The notes below the pieces were generated by a model. That model worked only from the letters and a program-made list of their open reading frames with translations. It was not told the origin of the DNA and searched no databases. Source: Serendipita indica DSM 11827 (lineage: Eukaryota > Basidiomycota > Agaricomycetes > Sebacinales > Serendipitaceae). Taken from it: 64,000 bases of DNA. Each line of letters opens with the position of its first letter. The first letter of the stretch is position 1. Made by a program: the position numbers and the translations under genes. The stretch spans positions 243,643 to 307,642 of the forward strand of contig CAJVGD010000025.1 in assembly GCA_910890315.1 (NCBI GenBank), read 5' to 3'. This document shows, one piece after another, positions 11,329 through 22,815 of this stretch.

Positions 11329-11471
11329 CCTCATCATTTGCTCGCCTGATGTCTGGCCTTGGCAGTGCATGAACCGTGTACTCAACGAATACCTTTGATA
11401 GCTCGCAGGTCAACGAAACCCAAAGTATTTCCAGCCCTTGGCTGATCCTTCTATCACTCGGCGGACACGCG

Positions 11472-13243
11472 ATGTCATCGTACTTGCCCGACCTAAACCC
11501 AACCACGACTGGACGAGTGCACGGCTCGGACACCAAAAGACAGTCACGCGAAGAAAGAGCTGAGGATATTCAAGACCAGCGGGCAAAGTACGAGCAAAGC
11601 ATGTTTGGAGTGAGCTCAAATGGCGACCGAACGTTCAGCCATGTACGCACCAATGTACCAGTGAATTCGGAAAGCGAAGCTGGGCTAAATAGAAACGAAG
11701 AGGGCTCGTTTTACTCGTATAATTCGACACGAGATGTTCGGCTGTTCGTCAAAGAGATGCACGGCAGGTTGGATGTTTGAGTTTGTGCGAGGTGGTATTG
11801 ATCTCGAATAGGATCTGGAACAGTATGAACGAGACCTATCTTTTACCGTCAGGTGAGTATCGTTTGCTCAATCTAAGCACGCTCACAGATGGCAGATGAC
11901 ATGGAGTGGAACCGTTTGTGAGTTCCTGAAGAGTTAATAAACGATGACTAGACGGATGGTTAGAGATAAACAACATCTAGCGCATCTTATCGGTCTCGGC
12001 GGACTCTATCCATGTGCAGAGCAAGTCGAAGCGGTCCTCGCGCCAGTGGAAGGGACCACAAAGCGTATACTCGATGTCGGATGTGGCACAGGAAGCTGGA
12101 TACTTGAAATGGCGGAACGCTTCCCTCGTAGGTCTCAGTCCCCCGTTGACTACGGGAAGCTCACCAGGGTTTACAGATGCCCTCGCCATGGGCGTTGACT
12201 TAGCACCTACTCCATTCGATACGTCTCTTTTCCCTTCTAATCTCCGAATCGAAATCGACGACATTAACCTCGGACTTTGCCACTTTTATGGCCAATTCGA
12301 CCTTGTACACATGCGTTGTGTCCTTGGTGGAATACAAAATATTGACAAGACTCTCGCGGATTTGTTTCTTTGCTTAAATCCTGGTGGGATGTTAATAATT
12401 GTGGATGGGGGAAGCCATTTTCTCAGTGATCCTGGAACTATTGGGCGGATGCGAAGGGTTCATGGAGATGAGGCCGACGCCACCGCAACGAGTGAAGATG
12501 GCTCGTGGTTGAATCGACTTCACTGGGGTTTGTATCATACCCACGGCGTGTTACATTGGCCACTGAGAACCATCTAGAGGCTAGTCAAGGGTGCAAGATT
12601 GCGGGTGCTAGTGTCGATCGCTCACAAGAGGTTCTGAGTGGAGGATTATGGGATCAATCACTCTGTGAGCAGGAATCTGTGGCAAGCGGAAGTTACTTTC
12701 TTCCTATTGGTCCATGGGCTCAAGGTAACCTCTTCATTTATCAATCGCTCGCAACTCAGACTTGTCACGTAGGGAACAATGTCGCACAAACCCAGCAGTT
12801 GCACTATGGTGGCTTACTCATGCGGCAATCACTCATGAGCATACATCGTGCATTTCACTCTATTCTACTCCGACATGGTATGACTCAAGACGTGCTCGAC
12901 GCATGGTCCCAAGAGATTGACCAAGGTTAGTCTCCCGAGGTTTTGAACCATTCTCCATGTTTCTTTTACAGAGCTCAACACTTCACGGTGCAAATCATGG
13001 GTTCGATTCCACTTCAATGTCGCCCGTCGACGGCTTGAGCAAGACTCGACACCTGGAGTGAACTCGGAACGTTCTCTACCACGAATTGAACCTCGACCAC
13101 GCGATGAAAACAGTTACCCTGCATTTGAAATATTCTATGATAAAGAGACAGCAAGAGCAACTGCGGCCAAGAGGGAGGAGACAATAGGCAAATTGCCGAC
13201 AGCATGTGTTGTGAGGGCGTGGCTACAAAACCAGGCACTGTGA
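11472..13243 (+). CDS. Class I SAM-dependent methyltransferase (UMTA/LaeA-like), copy B
   Basis: Tandem duplicate of copy A, about 480 bases downstream on the same strand. The same markers appear: KYEQSMFGVSSNGDR, YNSTRDVRLFVKEMHGR, DKQHLAHLIGLGGLYPCAEQ, motif I LDVGCGTGSW, GVDLAPTPFD, NPGGMLIIVDGG, and the C-terminal RAWLQNQAL. Introns occupy the same positions as in A, all with GT donors (for example the one after LLPS begins gtgagt, where A has gcaagt). Changes in the active-site half (TLVTGVD to ALAMGVD, KPGG to NPGG) suggest relaxed or shifted constraint, but motif I is intact and I see no stop or frameshift. Start at 11472 (MSSYLPDLNPTT) aligns with the start of A. Confidence 0.82.
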
Positions 13244-13795
13244 CGATCAGGCTGAGACGTTTCCTTGAATCTTCTATAATAATCCGTTCTCAATACAAGG
13301 ATGCTTCGCGATGATGATATGGCACCTATCGAGCATGCCCAACCAGATCCACGAATGAACTTTAGCTACTACACTTGGAGCTGACCTTGCCCGACATGTC
13401 CCGTCGACATCCCATGGTTGGCTGAAACCAACTTTTATCAGTCATCAACTCTCGTCAAGATTCACAGACGCAAACTGACTGCTATATATACGAGGTTGCT
13501 GGCACCGACTGTTTTGAACAATATCGATAGAGGTCGGCAAGAGGCTGTTTTTACACAAGATTCAATGAAGAGGGTGATTTCATAAACTTTTGTAAACCCC
13601 ACGAGACGTGGTTGTCGTCCATTAGGTCTGTCACGTTGTCGACCTTTTCCAGATACAGGAAGATCTTTGACGCATCAAAGCGGTGGCCTACACCTTAAAC
13701 CGCTGTTTCTATCGCGCAACATGACCTTAAATGAGACTACCAACCGCTCACCGCCCATCATATCAGTCGACGCCGGTTCTCGAAGACATAAATCA
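13244..13795. other. Gene-free spacer
   Basis: About 550 bases after methyltransferase B. A TATA-like tatatata sits at 13484, and short Rhizoctonia-style intron words occur, but I find no frame with recognisable content. It may hold the promoter of the decayed gene that follows. Confidence 0.4.
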
Positions 13796-14745
13796 TGGCC
13801 AGCAACCTCCCCGATACGGAATTCGAGTAAGTGATACTCTTCTTCATTTTAGTTGCCTGTCGGTGAGCGACAGCTTGGACACTGCCGAGTAGTGGAGGCT
13901 ACTGATGAGCGGTACCACGGTGCGTCGAGGATCCCTCTATAATACTCTTACTAACTTTCTGTCCAGGAAACAAGGATGTCGAGGTGCCCATTCCGTTCCA
14001 CAGTGCAGCAAGCTCAAACGAAGTAATCCGAGTTCAATTGCCGACACCCTAGGTGTGACCAATGAAGAATATCTGGGGGGGATCACACCAGGGCGACTCC
14101 ATTCGACTGACTCTGGATGGAAGAAGCGGTCTGTTACCCATCACGACGTCCGTGACTCCGACCCAGGGACAAGTCTAATCCGACACAAGTAGATGATCAA
14201 AATCTTCCTAGTACATGTCGGAGTACATTGGTGAGTAGTCGGCATGATGGTGCCGCGACCAAGCGGGTATCTCAAATCTGCATGACCTTCAGCGGTCGCT
14301 CTTGGAATCTCAGCGACTCGGATCGTACCTCCTTCATTACCTTTTGTTATGAAGATGCAGTACCATGGCAAAGCAAAGGTCACAGAGCAGAAATAAACGC
14401 CCTTTGTTCTCTTTCAAACCTACCGCTGCACCTCAATAGGTACAATTCAATGAGGAACACCGTTCGAAAGATCTAGCCTGACTTTTTCCTTGGATGAACG
14501 CCCAGTATGGAGATCTAGGATCCCAACGCAACATCGAGTGGTCACTCTTTCTAATGAATACAATCGTCTCTGCACTATGGGGAGGTCTCCCTGTCTTCAT
14601 AGGTTAACCCTTCTCCAAGAGCAGTCATCCAACTTGCCTATAGTGTATGGAACGACAACCCAATGAACGAGCACGCGCCAGGCGAGCAACGGAACGGCGA
14701 AAACTTCTCGTTCATCCGTGCACCATTGACGTTTGATCACGGGAT
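13796..14745 (+). pseudogene. Decayed gene remnant, family unknown
   Basis: Short pieces read like coding sequence but lie in different frames with stops between them. A start MASNLPDTEFE at 13796 runs straight into a donor-like gtaagt. Later come DVEVPIPFHSAASSNEV, then GDSIRLTLDGRSGLLPITT, then SGRSWNLSDSDRTSFITF, then QLAYSVWNDNPMNEH near 14640-14690. I do not recognise the family. Not all breaks can be explained by short introns, so a pseudogene is more likely than a working gene; a gene with unusual splicing remains possible. Confidence 0.35.
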
Positions 14746-15373
14746 CAGGTCGACGTGACAACTGGAGATGGTTGTGCGATTTTTGAGTCTGTGATGCAGT
14801 TGCATGCTAGCAGGGTCATCAATCTCCCATTCAATTTCGGATGCGGGCCCATCATAGTCAGTTTAACTTTGAATGGCTCATCTGCTCCCTTCAAGCTGGC
14901 GTCTCCGTTGTCAATCGTGTCAACTGTCCTGCTTGGCACAGCGGTAAGGAGCAATAGCGCTGGTTTGGCAATGAAGCCGGTCATCATCGTGCATTTGAAT
15001 CCAGCGAGTCAGAGGATTCCCAACGCAAGTCGTTCAGCAGGAACTTGTGGTCGCAGTTAAGGGTGCGGCTCGAAGCTAAACATGGTGGTATGAAGTAACA
15101 AGGCTTACAATCTTTAGCAAGCAGCGGGAGCTTGAGGAGATCGTCGCATACCAGCTAATTTTAGACTCAGCCCACCGCCAAAGGTTCTATGACTGGTCCG
15201 ATCACATTGGAGGAGAGAGATCACCGGATGTTATGGCATCTTTTTGGCATGATTGAACCGCTTTTTTATCAAATCCATTCGTTGAAACCATAAGCTATTT
15301 ATCTTTGGCTTCAGAAAACTGAAATTATTAGGAATATAGATTAAAAGTACAACATACGAGACAGTAATAAGAT
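14746..15373. other. Spacer with no supported gene
   Basis: Open frames of about 80-100 codons exist on both strands at 14745-15060, but neither looks like a protein family and each is the shadow of the other. The rest is AT-richer and holds nothing I can name. Confidence 0.4.
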
Positions 15374-16811
15374 CTAAATGTGGGGGAAGAAGTCTGACCA
15401 TGCCACGTCTCGATATGCCTCGAGTGGAAGTGCTGCTAGCGTCACCAGTGCAAGCACGATTGTTATGCCTCTTCCAACAAAGTAGAGGGGCGGTAATAGA
15501 AATAGGGAATCTGCGATCAAGACACCCAGCACCTCGGACAGTCTGTCGACTAGCAAACTGAAGACCGCGACTACCACTGCTGCAGGTGGGACTACAGACA
15601 TGACAATTGTCGCAAATCGCCAGAGAAACTGCATATGATCGGATGGAAATGGAGAGGACCACGCTAGAAAATGGACAGCACCAAACAGTGTCCCGACAAA
15701 GACCGTGGTCAGAATGCCACCAAAATCGCTCACATTCCACTGTACTTTTTTGTACCCGGGGTGAAACATTGGAACTCGCTTCACACTCCGTAAGTCGATG
15801 TTCTCACCCTGAGCGCCCATGGCATACTGAAAAGCCATCCGCCAAAAGCCGGCTTCTTCCATCCTCTGCTTTAACCTCTCTTGCTCTCTTGTACGTTCTG
15901 GGAGTGTTTCATATACACGCACAGGGAATGTCACTCGGTATGGCTTGTCCCACCATGAGATGTACATTGCCACTGTGAGCAGGGTATAGCCAAGCGTAAT
16001 GACCTCGAGCTCAGTAAGTGGCAGTTTGCTAACTTTCCGTGCAATACACTGAGTGATAAACCAGAGAGTCTGGACGATGACGAGAAACTTTGCAAGTCCA
16101 TCGCTCTTGCACCTGTCTTCAAGGTCGGCAGTATTAGGGAGGCGCAGTTTATCAGTCTGGAGAAGACGACAGACGTCGAATTCATCGAGAGGGTGGATAG
16201 GATCTCCAAACTCCTCTTCAAATGGATTGCTCGGCTTTGTTCCTGGTGCACAGCTACCTCGACCGTCTCCCACTTCTACCGAGGAAGTTCGGACCGATAG
16301 GTTACTCTCCTCTGCGTTTTCCTTCCTAGTCTCAATCTGGTTCTTTAAAGACCCTTGGCTTTGTTTGAACAGATGAAAGCCACCCATGATGATGAAGAAT
16401 CCTTGTTGGCGAGTAGCATCTTGTTACAAACGAGATTAGTACTATACAATGATTCCCTCTCTGAAGCATACCAATCTTCTTGGCTACACGGGATGCCGCA
16501 ATGAACTGACGGACTGCAATGCCCAGAACCCATTCTGGAAATACTAGCGTGACAAAGACTGGAGCCACGATGCATCGAAAGAAGGATCTTATCCAGATCT
16601 TGAACCGAGCCAAGTAACCCAAGCCTCGGGTGTCCACAGGCTCTGGGACATTGAGATGGAGGGCGACCCAAATGCACAGGAGGATGGTCGTGAGACAGCT
16701 GAAGACTATTCCAGATAGGCTCCTGTACTGATTTGCGCATGATGGAAGACATTCTGTTGTATTAGACGCGGCGCTGGCTGATAGGGAGTAAACGGCGACT
16801 GCGAGAGCCAT
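15374..16811 (-). CDS. Fungal multi-pass membrane protein of unknown function, copy 1
   Basis: Two exons joined by one intron near 16472-16424 (donor gtatgc, acceptor acaag) that restores KKIGDATRQQGFFIIMGGF. It starts with a likely signal peptide (MALAVAVYSLSASAASNTTEC), then a helix with WVALHLNVPEP, then a helix ending FPEWVLGIAVRQF. The conserved HxFF-MGGF-type element follows, then KSDGLAKFLVIVQTLWFITQ, LPLTELEVITLGYTLL, and WWDKPYRVTFPVRV. Three or four further helices follow, ending FFPHI. This set of motifs marks a large fungal family of uncharacterised integral membrane proteins; I know of no assigned function. A paralog lies at 40548-41968 on the same strand, with the same intron position. 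Confidence 0.8.
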
Positions 16812-17529
16812 AAGGGCGAAGAGGTGAGAGACTGAGCCATATCAGGGTGCCTCTATATATCTTGAAGACTCTTATCGATCCGAAATCTGTGGACAGGCGC
16901 CCACGTGTCTGCCGGTTGACAAAAGCGATTCAATTACTACTCTGAGGCATAGTACAAAACGGTGAATGCATGAGGATTTCCAATGGGAAACATGCATCAG
17001 TTAGTACAATCAAGGGAGGAAGTCCACAGAACTCGCCTCTCGTGGAGCAAGGCAGATTCTATAACGCAGGAGACATGATAACAGACCTAGCAGCAAGATA
17101 AACAGACTTACGCACCCATAAACGGCCGTGGACTTACGAAACAAGTTCTAATCGATGTCAGTCTTCCCTGCAGCAATCGTTAAAATACGCTGAATCAAAG
17201 CAAGAGGTGGTACAGTTTATCTGACCAATCGTTATAGTTGGCAAAAGTGATGAAGCTCAGCGCTGCGGGTTTGATTTGGGATGTTATCTAGAATGTAAAC
17301 AATGCCTCCGAGGAAACAGAAAGAGGTGAACGCCAAACTTTGTATAATATGTCTAGTCTAGACTATTTAGCAATTTCATTCTCCAGATTTGGCAGCAGTC
17401 GGCATCTGTTTGGCCGATCGCGACGGGCCAAATAGCATCGCCAGCTTCTCCCGCCCCAAGCAGACGATAACCAACAACGATGGAAGATAGAGTCGAGCAG
17501 CAGACTCAAGGTAGACTCGACTCCTCACA
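16812..17529. other. Spacer with no supported gene
   Basis: About 700 bases upstream of the orphan membrane protein. Frames are short on both strands. It should contain that gene's promoter; I see no clear element beyond AT-rich stretches. Confidence 0.4.
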
Positions 17530-17960
17530 GTTACGTGCTGATATATATCCTGGGTCGTCAGATCCCAAAGGCGTGGAATGAGTGTTCCCTGAAACAGTGG
17601 GTGATGAACGTGACAAGGCCCTGGAGATTGCCCAAACCGCAGGTATCGACGTTACCCCATAGTTTATTACTCAGACGAGAAACAGGAACCAGACGACGAC
17701 AATACGACAGACACAGACACGGACACGGTATGGCTTGTCTGGACGTATTCTGTACAAGGCATGCAGATCCGACATTACATAACCAGCGAGATTTTGCGTC
17801 TTGACCTGGCGCGAGATGGAACGCGTCTTTACTACGCCGGAAACAGCGAGTATCCTGCTTGCAACCACGGCGTGGCTTAGGGATACGCATTCTTCGTCTA
17901 GGACAATTATATCCGAATAAATCGAACTGAAGAGTCTCTGGTCCCTTCGTAAGTTGTCTA
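17530..17960 (+). pseudogene. Decayed gene remnant, family unknown
   Basis: Three adjacent frames carry pieces that read as one broken protein: YPGSSDPKGVE then a stop, VFPETVGDERDKALEIAQ, a shift, then PIVYYSDEKQEPDDDN, VWLVWTYSVQGMQIRHYI, SEILRLDLARDGTRLYYAG, a stop after NHGVA, and AWLRDTHSSSRTI in a third frame. The shifts do not sit at plausible splice sites. I do not recognise the family. The minus-strand frame over the same bases is Arg/His-rich and looks like a shadow. Confidence 0.35.
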
Positions 17961-18271
17961 TATTGGCGTACTGATTCGCCTTCGTCGGGTGGCCTGTGCG
18001 GAGTGGCGTGAGATCTGTCGGGCCCATGATTCGCACGCATTTCTCTCCTTTTTCTCTCCAACGTTTGCCAGTCTGCTGATTGAGAATGTCAAACGTTTCC
18101 CGTCGCGCTCAATGATTGGTGGCCTCGTAACGGGGACACCAAATTGGCGCCCATAGAGCACATTGTTGTCTGAATGGCTCCAGCCGACGTCTTTGTGAAT
18201 GTTTGGGGACGCCATTGCACGCAACTTGGACCCGACCACAACAGCCAACTCTCCTGTATCATCAACTCCCT

Positions 18272-18310
18272 TCCTCCCTCTTCTTCTTCTTCTTCCTTCT
18301 TCACTTATAA
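18272..18310 (+). promoter_or_regulatory. Pyrimidine tract and TATA-like element before the SDR gene
   Basis: A CTT-rich pyrimidine tract (about 18272-18302) is followed directly by cttataac, about 30 bases before the start codon at 18336. CT tracts just before transcription start are common in filamentous-fungal promoters. Confidence 0.45.
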
Positions 18311-18335
18311 CAGCTAGCCGCTAAAGGAACTCAAG

Positions 18336-20097
18336 ATGGCTCAGCGTTCAGCACCCGGCTCGCGCCAGCTCTCGCCGCTCCGGTCGCACTCTAATGGCCG
18401 AAATCCACAGCTAGATCCCGCCATCACACCTGCAGAGGACCCAGCAGAACATCCTGCACTCAATCCTGGCTGTGTTGCCGTCATCACAGGCGGCGCAAGT
18501 GGCATTGGCCTCGCCACGGCCGAAATTCTCGCAGAGTGCGTTTTCTCTCTTCCTTTCGATTATTCGATCCAATCCACCTTGCTTTCTCGTCGGCTGCGAT
18601 AATATCTCGCTTGTGAAAATGTGACCTACTGACGTTTTGCCCTGCTTCGCCTCTTTCACCTCGTGACTTGCACGCCTGATATGCGTGACATATCCTCTCG
18701 AATGATGTCAAACACAATATGGTACTATTACTTGGTCGCCCGAATGCCCAAATGACGAAACACCTACGTCCGAACCGACCCTCGGCTAATCTTCCAAAAC
18801 CGGCTCGTCGTCAAACCGCTCGATCGGGCGTCCAATACTCTTCGTCTGACACCTGTTGCAAATATAGACTTGGGCTGCGCATTGTTCTCGCCGATAATGA
18901 TCAAGCGGCTCTGGACAAGGCCACAGCACAGGTCGCCGCAGTGGCAAATGATTCCTCTCATGTAATTGGTATCCACGCAGACGTTAGCAAGATGGAAGAC
19001 GTCGTGCGTTTACGGGAGCGTGCATTTGATGCATTTGGCGAGGTATTATCCCACTCCACTCTCAAATGGTACTGATGTTCTCCATCAACAGGTTTCTGTT
19101 CTATTGAATAATGCTGGAATTGGCCTCAAAGGAACCTCTTTTGGGGACCTCGACAACTGGAAAAAGGTCATGGACGTCAATCTCTGGGGGTGAGTTGCAT
19201 TCATTCGGAGTCTGCCGACGAGCTAATTGAAGGCAGTGTAATCAACGTCCAGCACGTCTTTGTCAAAGCGATGGTTCTCCAGGAGAACCCTTCGGTCATC
19301 ATCACGACTGGCTCGAAGCAAGGCATAACCAACCCACCGTACGTTCCTTCTCTGCTTATTATCTCTCTTTAATCCGCTATAGAGGAAATCCTGCATACAA
19401 TGCTTCCAAGGCTGCCGTCAAGAGCATCACCGAGGGTTTGGCACATGAGCTCTACTCGACCCATGCAAACGTTACAGCCCACCTCTTTGTGTACGTTGAG
19501 ATCATCGTGTAGCCATATATCTGACAAGGAAAAGCCCCGGATGGACATATACCGCCATGACAAAAGGCGATAGCGATGAAAAGCCTGCAGGCGCATGGTC
19601 CGCTCACCAGACGGTAGGTGCTTGTTCGGCTCTCCCATTATGCGAGACAACTCTAAACTGGTTTGAAGGCGCAATATATGCTGGATCGCGTTCGTCTTGG
19701 CGACTTTTATATCATTTGCCCCGATAACGAGACCAAGCCACAACTCGATCGCCTCCGAATACGCTGGGCGGCTGATGACATACTCGAGAACCGACCTGCC
19801 CTCTCCAGGTGAGTCATCCCATACCACACTTTGTATCTGCAAGCGCGTTCTCCTCTTCCAAACCTTCACTACACACTCGTTGTGCCAGGGAATAGTATCT
19901 CACTATAATACTATTAGGTGGCATCCAGAATGGAAATCACGCTTTGATGATTATATCAGGGAAGGCATGCAAGACGAGCAGAGGAGGCGGAAGAGTCCGT
20001 TTAGGTTTGTCTCATCTGCTAGCCTACGTCGGTTGAGGATGCTGATTTTTGATATAGGAAGATCATCATCACTGACGGAGACGCTGGTGCCGACTAG
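18336..20097 (+). CDS. Short-chain dehydrogenase/reductase
   Basis: NAD(P)-dependent oxidoreductase of the classical SDR type; substrate unknown. Seven or more exons. Markers in order: the cofactor-binding TGGASGIG in VAVITGGASGIGLATAEIL; LADND after the second strand, which favours NAD over NADP; LLNNAGIG; the serine region SVIITTGSKQG; and the catalytic Y-x-x-x-K in PAYNASKAAVKS. PGWTYTAMTKG and WHPEWKSRFDDYIREG follow, then the C-terminal KIIITDGDAGAD. The first intron is unusually long (18536-18867, 332 nt, against about 50 elsewhere). The N-terminal 45 residues are Pro/Ser-rich with no family match. The catalytic serine and tyrosine are both present, so activity is expected. No neighbour suggests the pathway. 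Confidence 0.85.
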
Positions 20098-20285
20098 GCA
20101 GTGGAGACAATTTGGTGCAAGGTAGTAGAAAAGTTCTCTGGAACACTTGAACCTCCAAATGATTACTATCTAAGAGTACTTTATCGGCGTAGAAGATGAA
20201 CAAAATGGAATTCAGACCAACCTAGCTTGGCATGTAGGTGGGTTATTACATGATTGTGCCCATCATTTGTGCCCATTAGTTACAC

Positions 20286-22513
20286 TCAGACGAGATCGCA
20301 AGCATGCGGTCTGAGGGCACAATACTCTGGCTGGAGTGCCACAGCTTGAATGCCTCTCTGAACCATCCGTCCTCTCAAGTCGTGCAGCCTTGGAAGTGCC
20401 TCCTTCACGTTGGGCTTTTGCCCATTTGGATGGGTTGGCCCTGTCCAAAAGAGCTCGGCAGAGGCAGCCGCACGCGGCCAGAGAGTGCTATCGAGCGTGA
20501 AAGGGTCAGATTGCTCCGCCCAGAGAAGTTGCTGTCCCCCTAGTACGAGCGTGGATTGAGTTGTTGTCAAGTTGGCAAGAGGGTCAAATGAGTATGCCTG
20601 GCAATGCGCATTAGTAATGGAAAGAGTAGTAATGATGGTCCATTGAGGGAGAGAATCGACGACATACCTTTTGCCACGTTTTGAATGGATCACACCACGA
20701 GTTCCCATCCGGAAACGCACCGACCCAGGCACCATGTCCACAGTCCAAATAAAAGTAATCGCTGGGTGCGTGTACAATCTTGAATCCTTTTTCGACGACG
20801 GCCTTGGCATCGGCAGACGAGATCCATACCCTGATTCGTGGCAATAGTCAGCGATATAGATATTACGGACGCAAGTGGAACCTCACAAGACGACTGTATC
20901 TTTGTGGAGACCCAAATCACCGTGATCTAGCACCATCTCTTGCCATACAACAGGCTTCTTCCCCGCTTTGACCAGCACCTCATGCGTGCGATTCGTGAAT
21001 GTGGCCAAGGCTTGCTCAAATGTCTTGCCGCTCTCCGTCAAAGTTTTATTGACTACCGGATCTTCCTCATAGCATCGCCGATTGATCTCGTCACCACCCG
21101 TACTAAAATACTTGCCAGGAGTATGCTTGATCGTAGAAGAAAAGAGTCGTTGAGTGAAATTGACGACAGTTGGTTCGGTAAGGCGAAGTTGCCCTGCAGG
21201 CGGTTCGTTGGCATAGGTCGTCCAGGGAGTTTTCTCGAAACAAGCGATATACTCTGGATGAGAGTGGTGAATAGCGGCTGTGTGGCCTGGCGTGTCAATC
21301 TCAAGCATCACGTCTACACCGCGCTACGAATTTGCCCAAGGTCAGCGTTTGTGTAAAGATGGAATCAAAGATGACCTACAGCTGCTGCAAACGAGATTAC
21401 GTCGTCCAAGTCTTTCGTCGAGTATTGTTTAGATGATGAGTAGGCTCCCTTGGCCACCAGCTCGGGGAAATCAGGAAGGTTGAGCGGGAAGCTACCGTCC
21501 GTCAGAGCGGAATCACTATTTGAACAGTGAGATGTACCTTTGTGAGTCCACAATGTGCCAATGAAATATGTTCATCTATAGTCGGCGATCAACTCTCCAT
21601 TGAAGAGGCACGCTGTATGCACACCTTTGTGAGTTCCATGGCAGATATTGTTCTTTTGATGTCTCCGATTGGAAAGCTTGGAAGTCACTAAGCTTACGCC
21701 GTCACAAGATGGAGATTCACTTACAAGTTCCTTGCCGTATCCAGCAATAACCCGCGCCATTTCTACATCATCAACGCTCAGTCTTAAAGAAAACTGTAAA
21801 CTACGCACATAGTACGGCTCGTCGAGAATCTCAAATGGTGCTTCGACAGTATATGTCCAATTATCCCACGTGTACCACATTTGGCTGAACGTTGTTAATC
21901 CACGGAGCAAGCCGAGTGTTGTATTCGCACGTAGACGGGCCTCAGAGCCGTCGGAGGGAACGGTGAGGGTGTACGATTCGTCGCGCTCTTCCGCAGGTAG
22001 AGCGGTGTTGGCTGCAATGCTCTGCAGGTGATTGCATTTGTGTAGTTGTCCGTCGTGTTCATATATTTCGCAGTGTGGAAAGCCGTAGGGGGTTCCCCCA
22101 GAATCAATATCATTTTCAGTATTCTCAAGCAAATGGTCATGATGGATGACGAGAGGGTTTACCATCACTCGATTTCCATCTCCTTCGTTCATGCTTCTAT
22201 TGTGATTGGTATTGCTGATAATCTCCAGTGCCAACCGTTTCAACCTCTGCGCACGTCCCAAGTCGACATCATCACCCGGCCCGCGACCAACGACAAGGCG
22301 CTGCATGTGATCATGCTTGAGCACTGTCATTGTGCGCCCTACAGCATCATATAGATCCTGTGGTACGCCATGAATTGATGAAGTGTCGATGCGGAACTCA
22401 TTCGCCAGCGTAAGAGCTGTCGAACCGCTCTGGAGGTGTCGTGGGATGGGCCAAAGTGCATTGGTGATGCTGAAAAAGCATGCGAACACAAGAATTAGAG
22501 CTGATTCCTTCAT
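20286..22513 (-). CDS. Secreted beta-N-acetylhexosaminidase, GH20
   Basis: Releases terminal N-acetylglucosamine from chitin fragments and related glycans. It starts with a signal peptide (MKESALILVFACFFSITNA). The N-terminal alpha/beta GH20b domain follows (EFRIDTSSIHG to TYTVEAPFEILDEP). Four short introns then rebuild the barrel start: YKWRGLLLDTARNFFPI, RTISAMELTKMNIFHWH, and VDSQSFPLNLPDFPEL. The substrate-assisted catalytic pair Asp-Glu is in YFSTGGDEINRRCYEE. MLEIDTPGHTAA and LDCGHGAW are further barrel markers, and the C-terminus ends EYCALRPHACDLV. All key residues are intact and the length is normal for fungal enzymes. A wall-remodelling or chitin-scavenging role is inferred from the family. 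Confidence 0.9.
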
Positions 22514-22815
22514 TCTTGTCTACTGAGAGTCGATGACGGTTATAATTGAAGACCGTGGTCCAAATGTAGGGTTCAAACGCGCGGAACGAAGTGTCGAAGG
22601 GAATGGAGTATATTATAGGTATTCGTGGACTCAGAATCAAGTGCCAATAGGGGAGCGAATTGGCAAATTATGTCCGAAGCAAGTCGACGCTCGGTCCAAA
22701 AACTAGGACTCCATATGCCTCGCTGCTTCTCGCCTTCCCAGCTGCGTGTTCCGACTTTACCCGTTAGATTGTTTACATTAGCTCATGATGGCCAAGAAAT
22801 CAAATCACATAAGCA
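22514..22815. promoter_or_regulatory. Spacer with hexosaminidase promoter
   Basis: About 300 bases between the hexosaminidase start and the ENTH gene stop. A TATA-like tatattataggt lies at about 22610-22620 in plus orientation, about 95 bases before the minus-strand start, and may serve that gene. Nothing else seen. Confidence 0.4.

Noticed and set aside
18719-19075. 118-codon plus-strand frame with an N-terminus in the SDR first intron
   Set aside because: Its second half is SDR exon sequence; the first half lies inside the long intron and has no family features.
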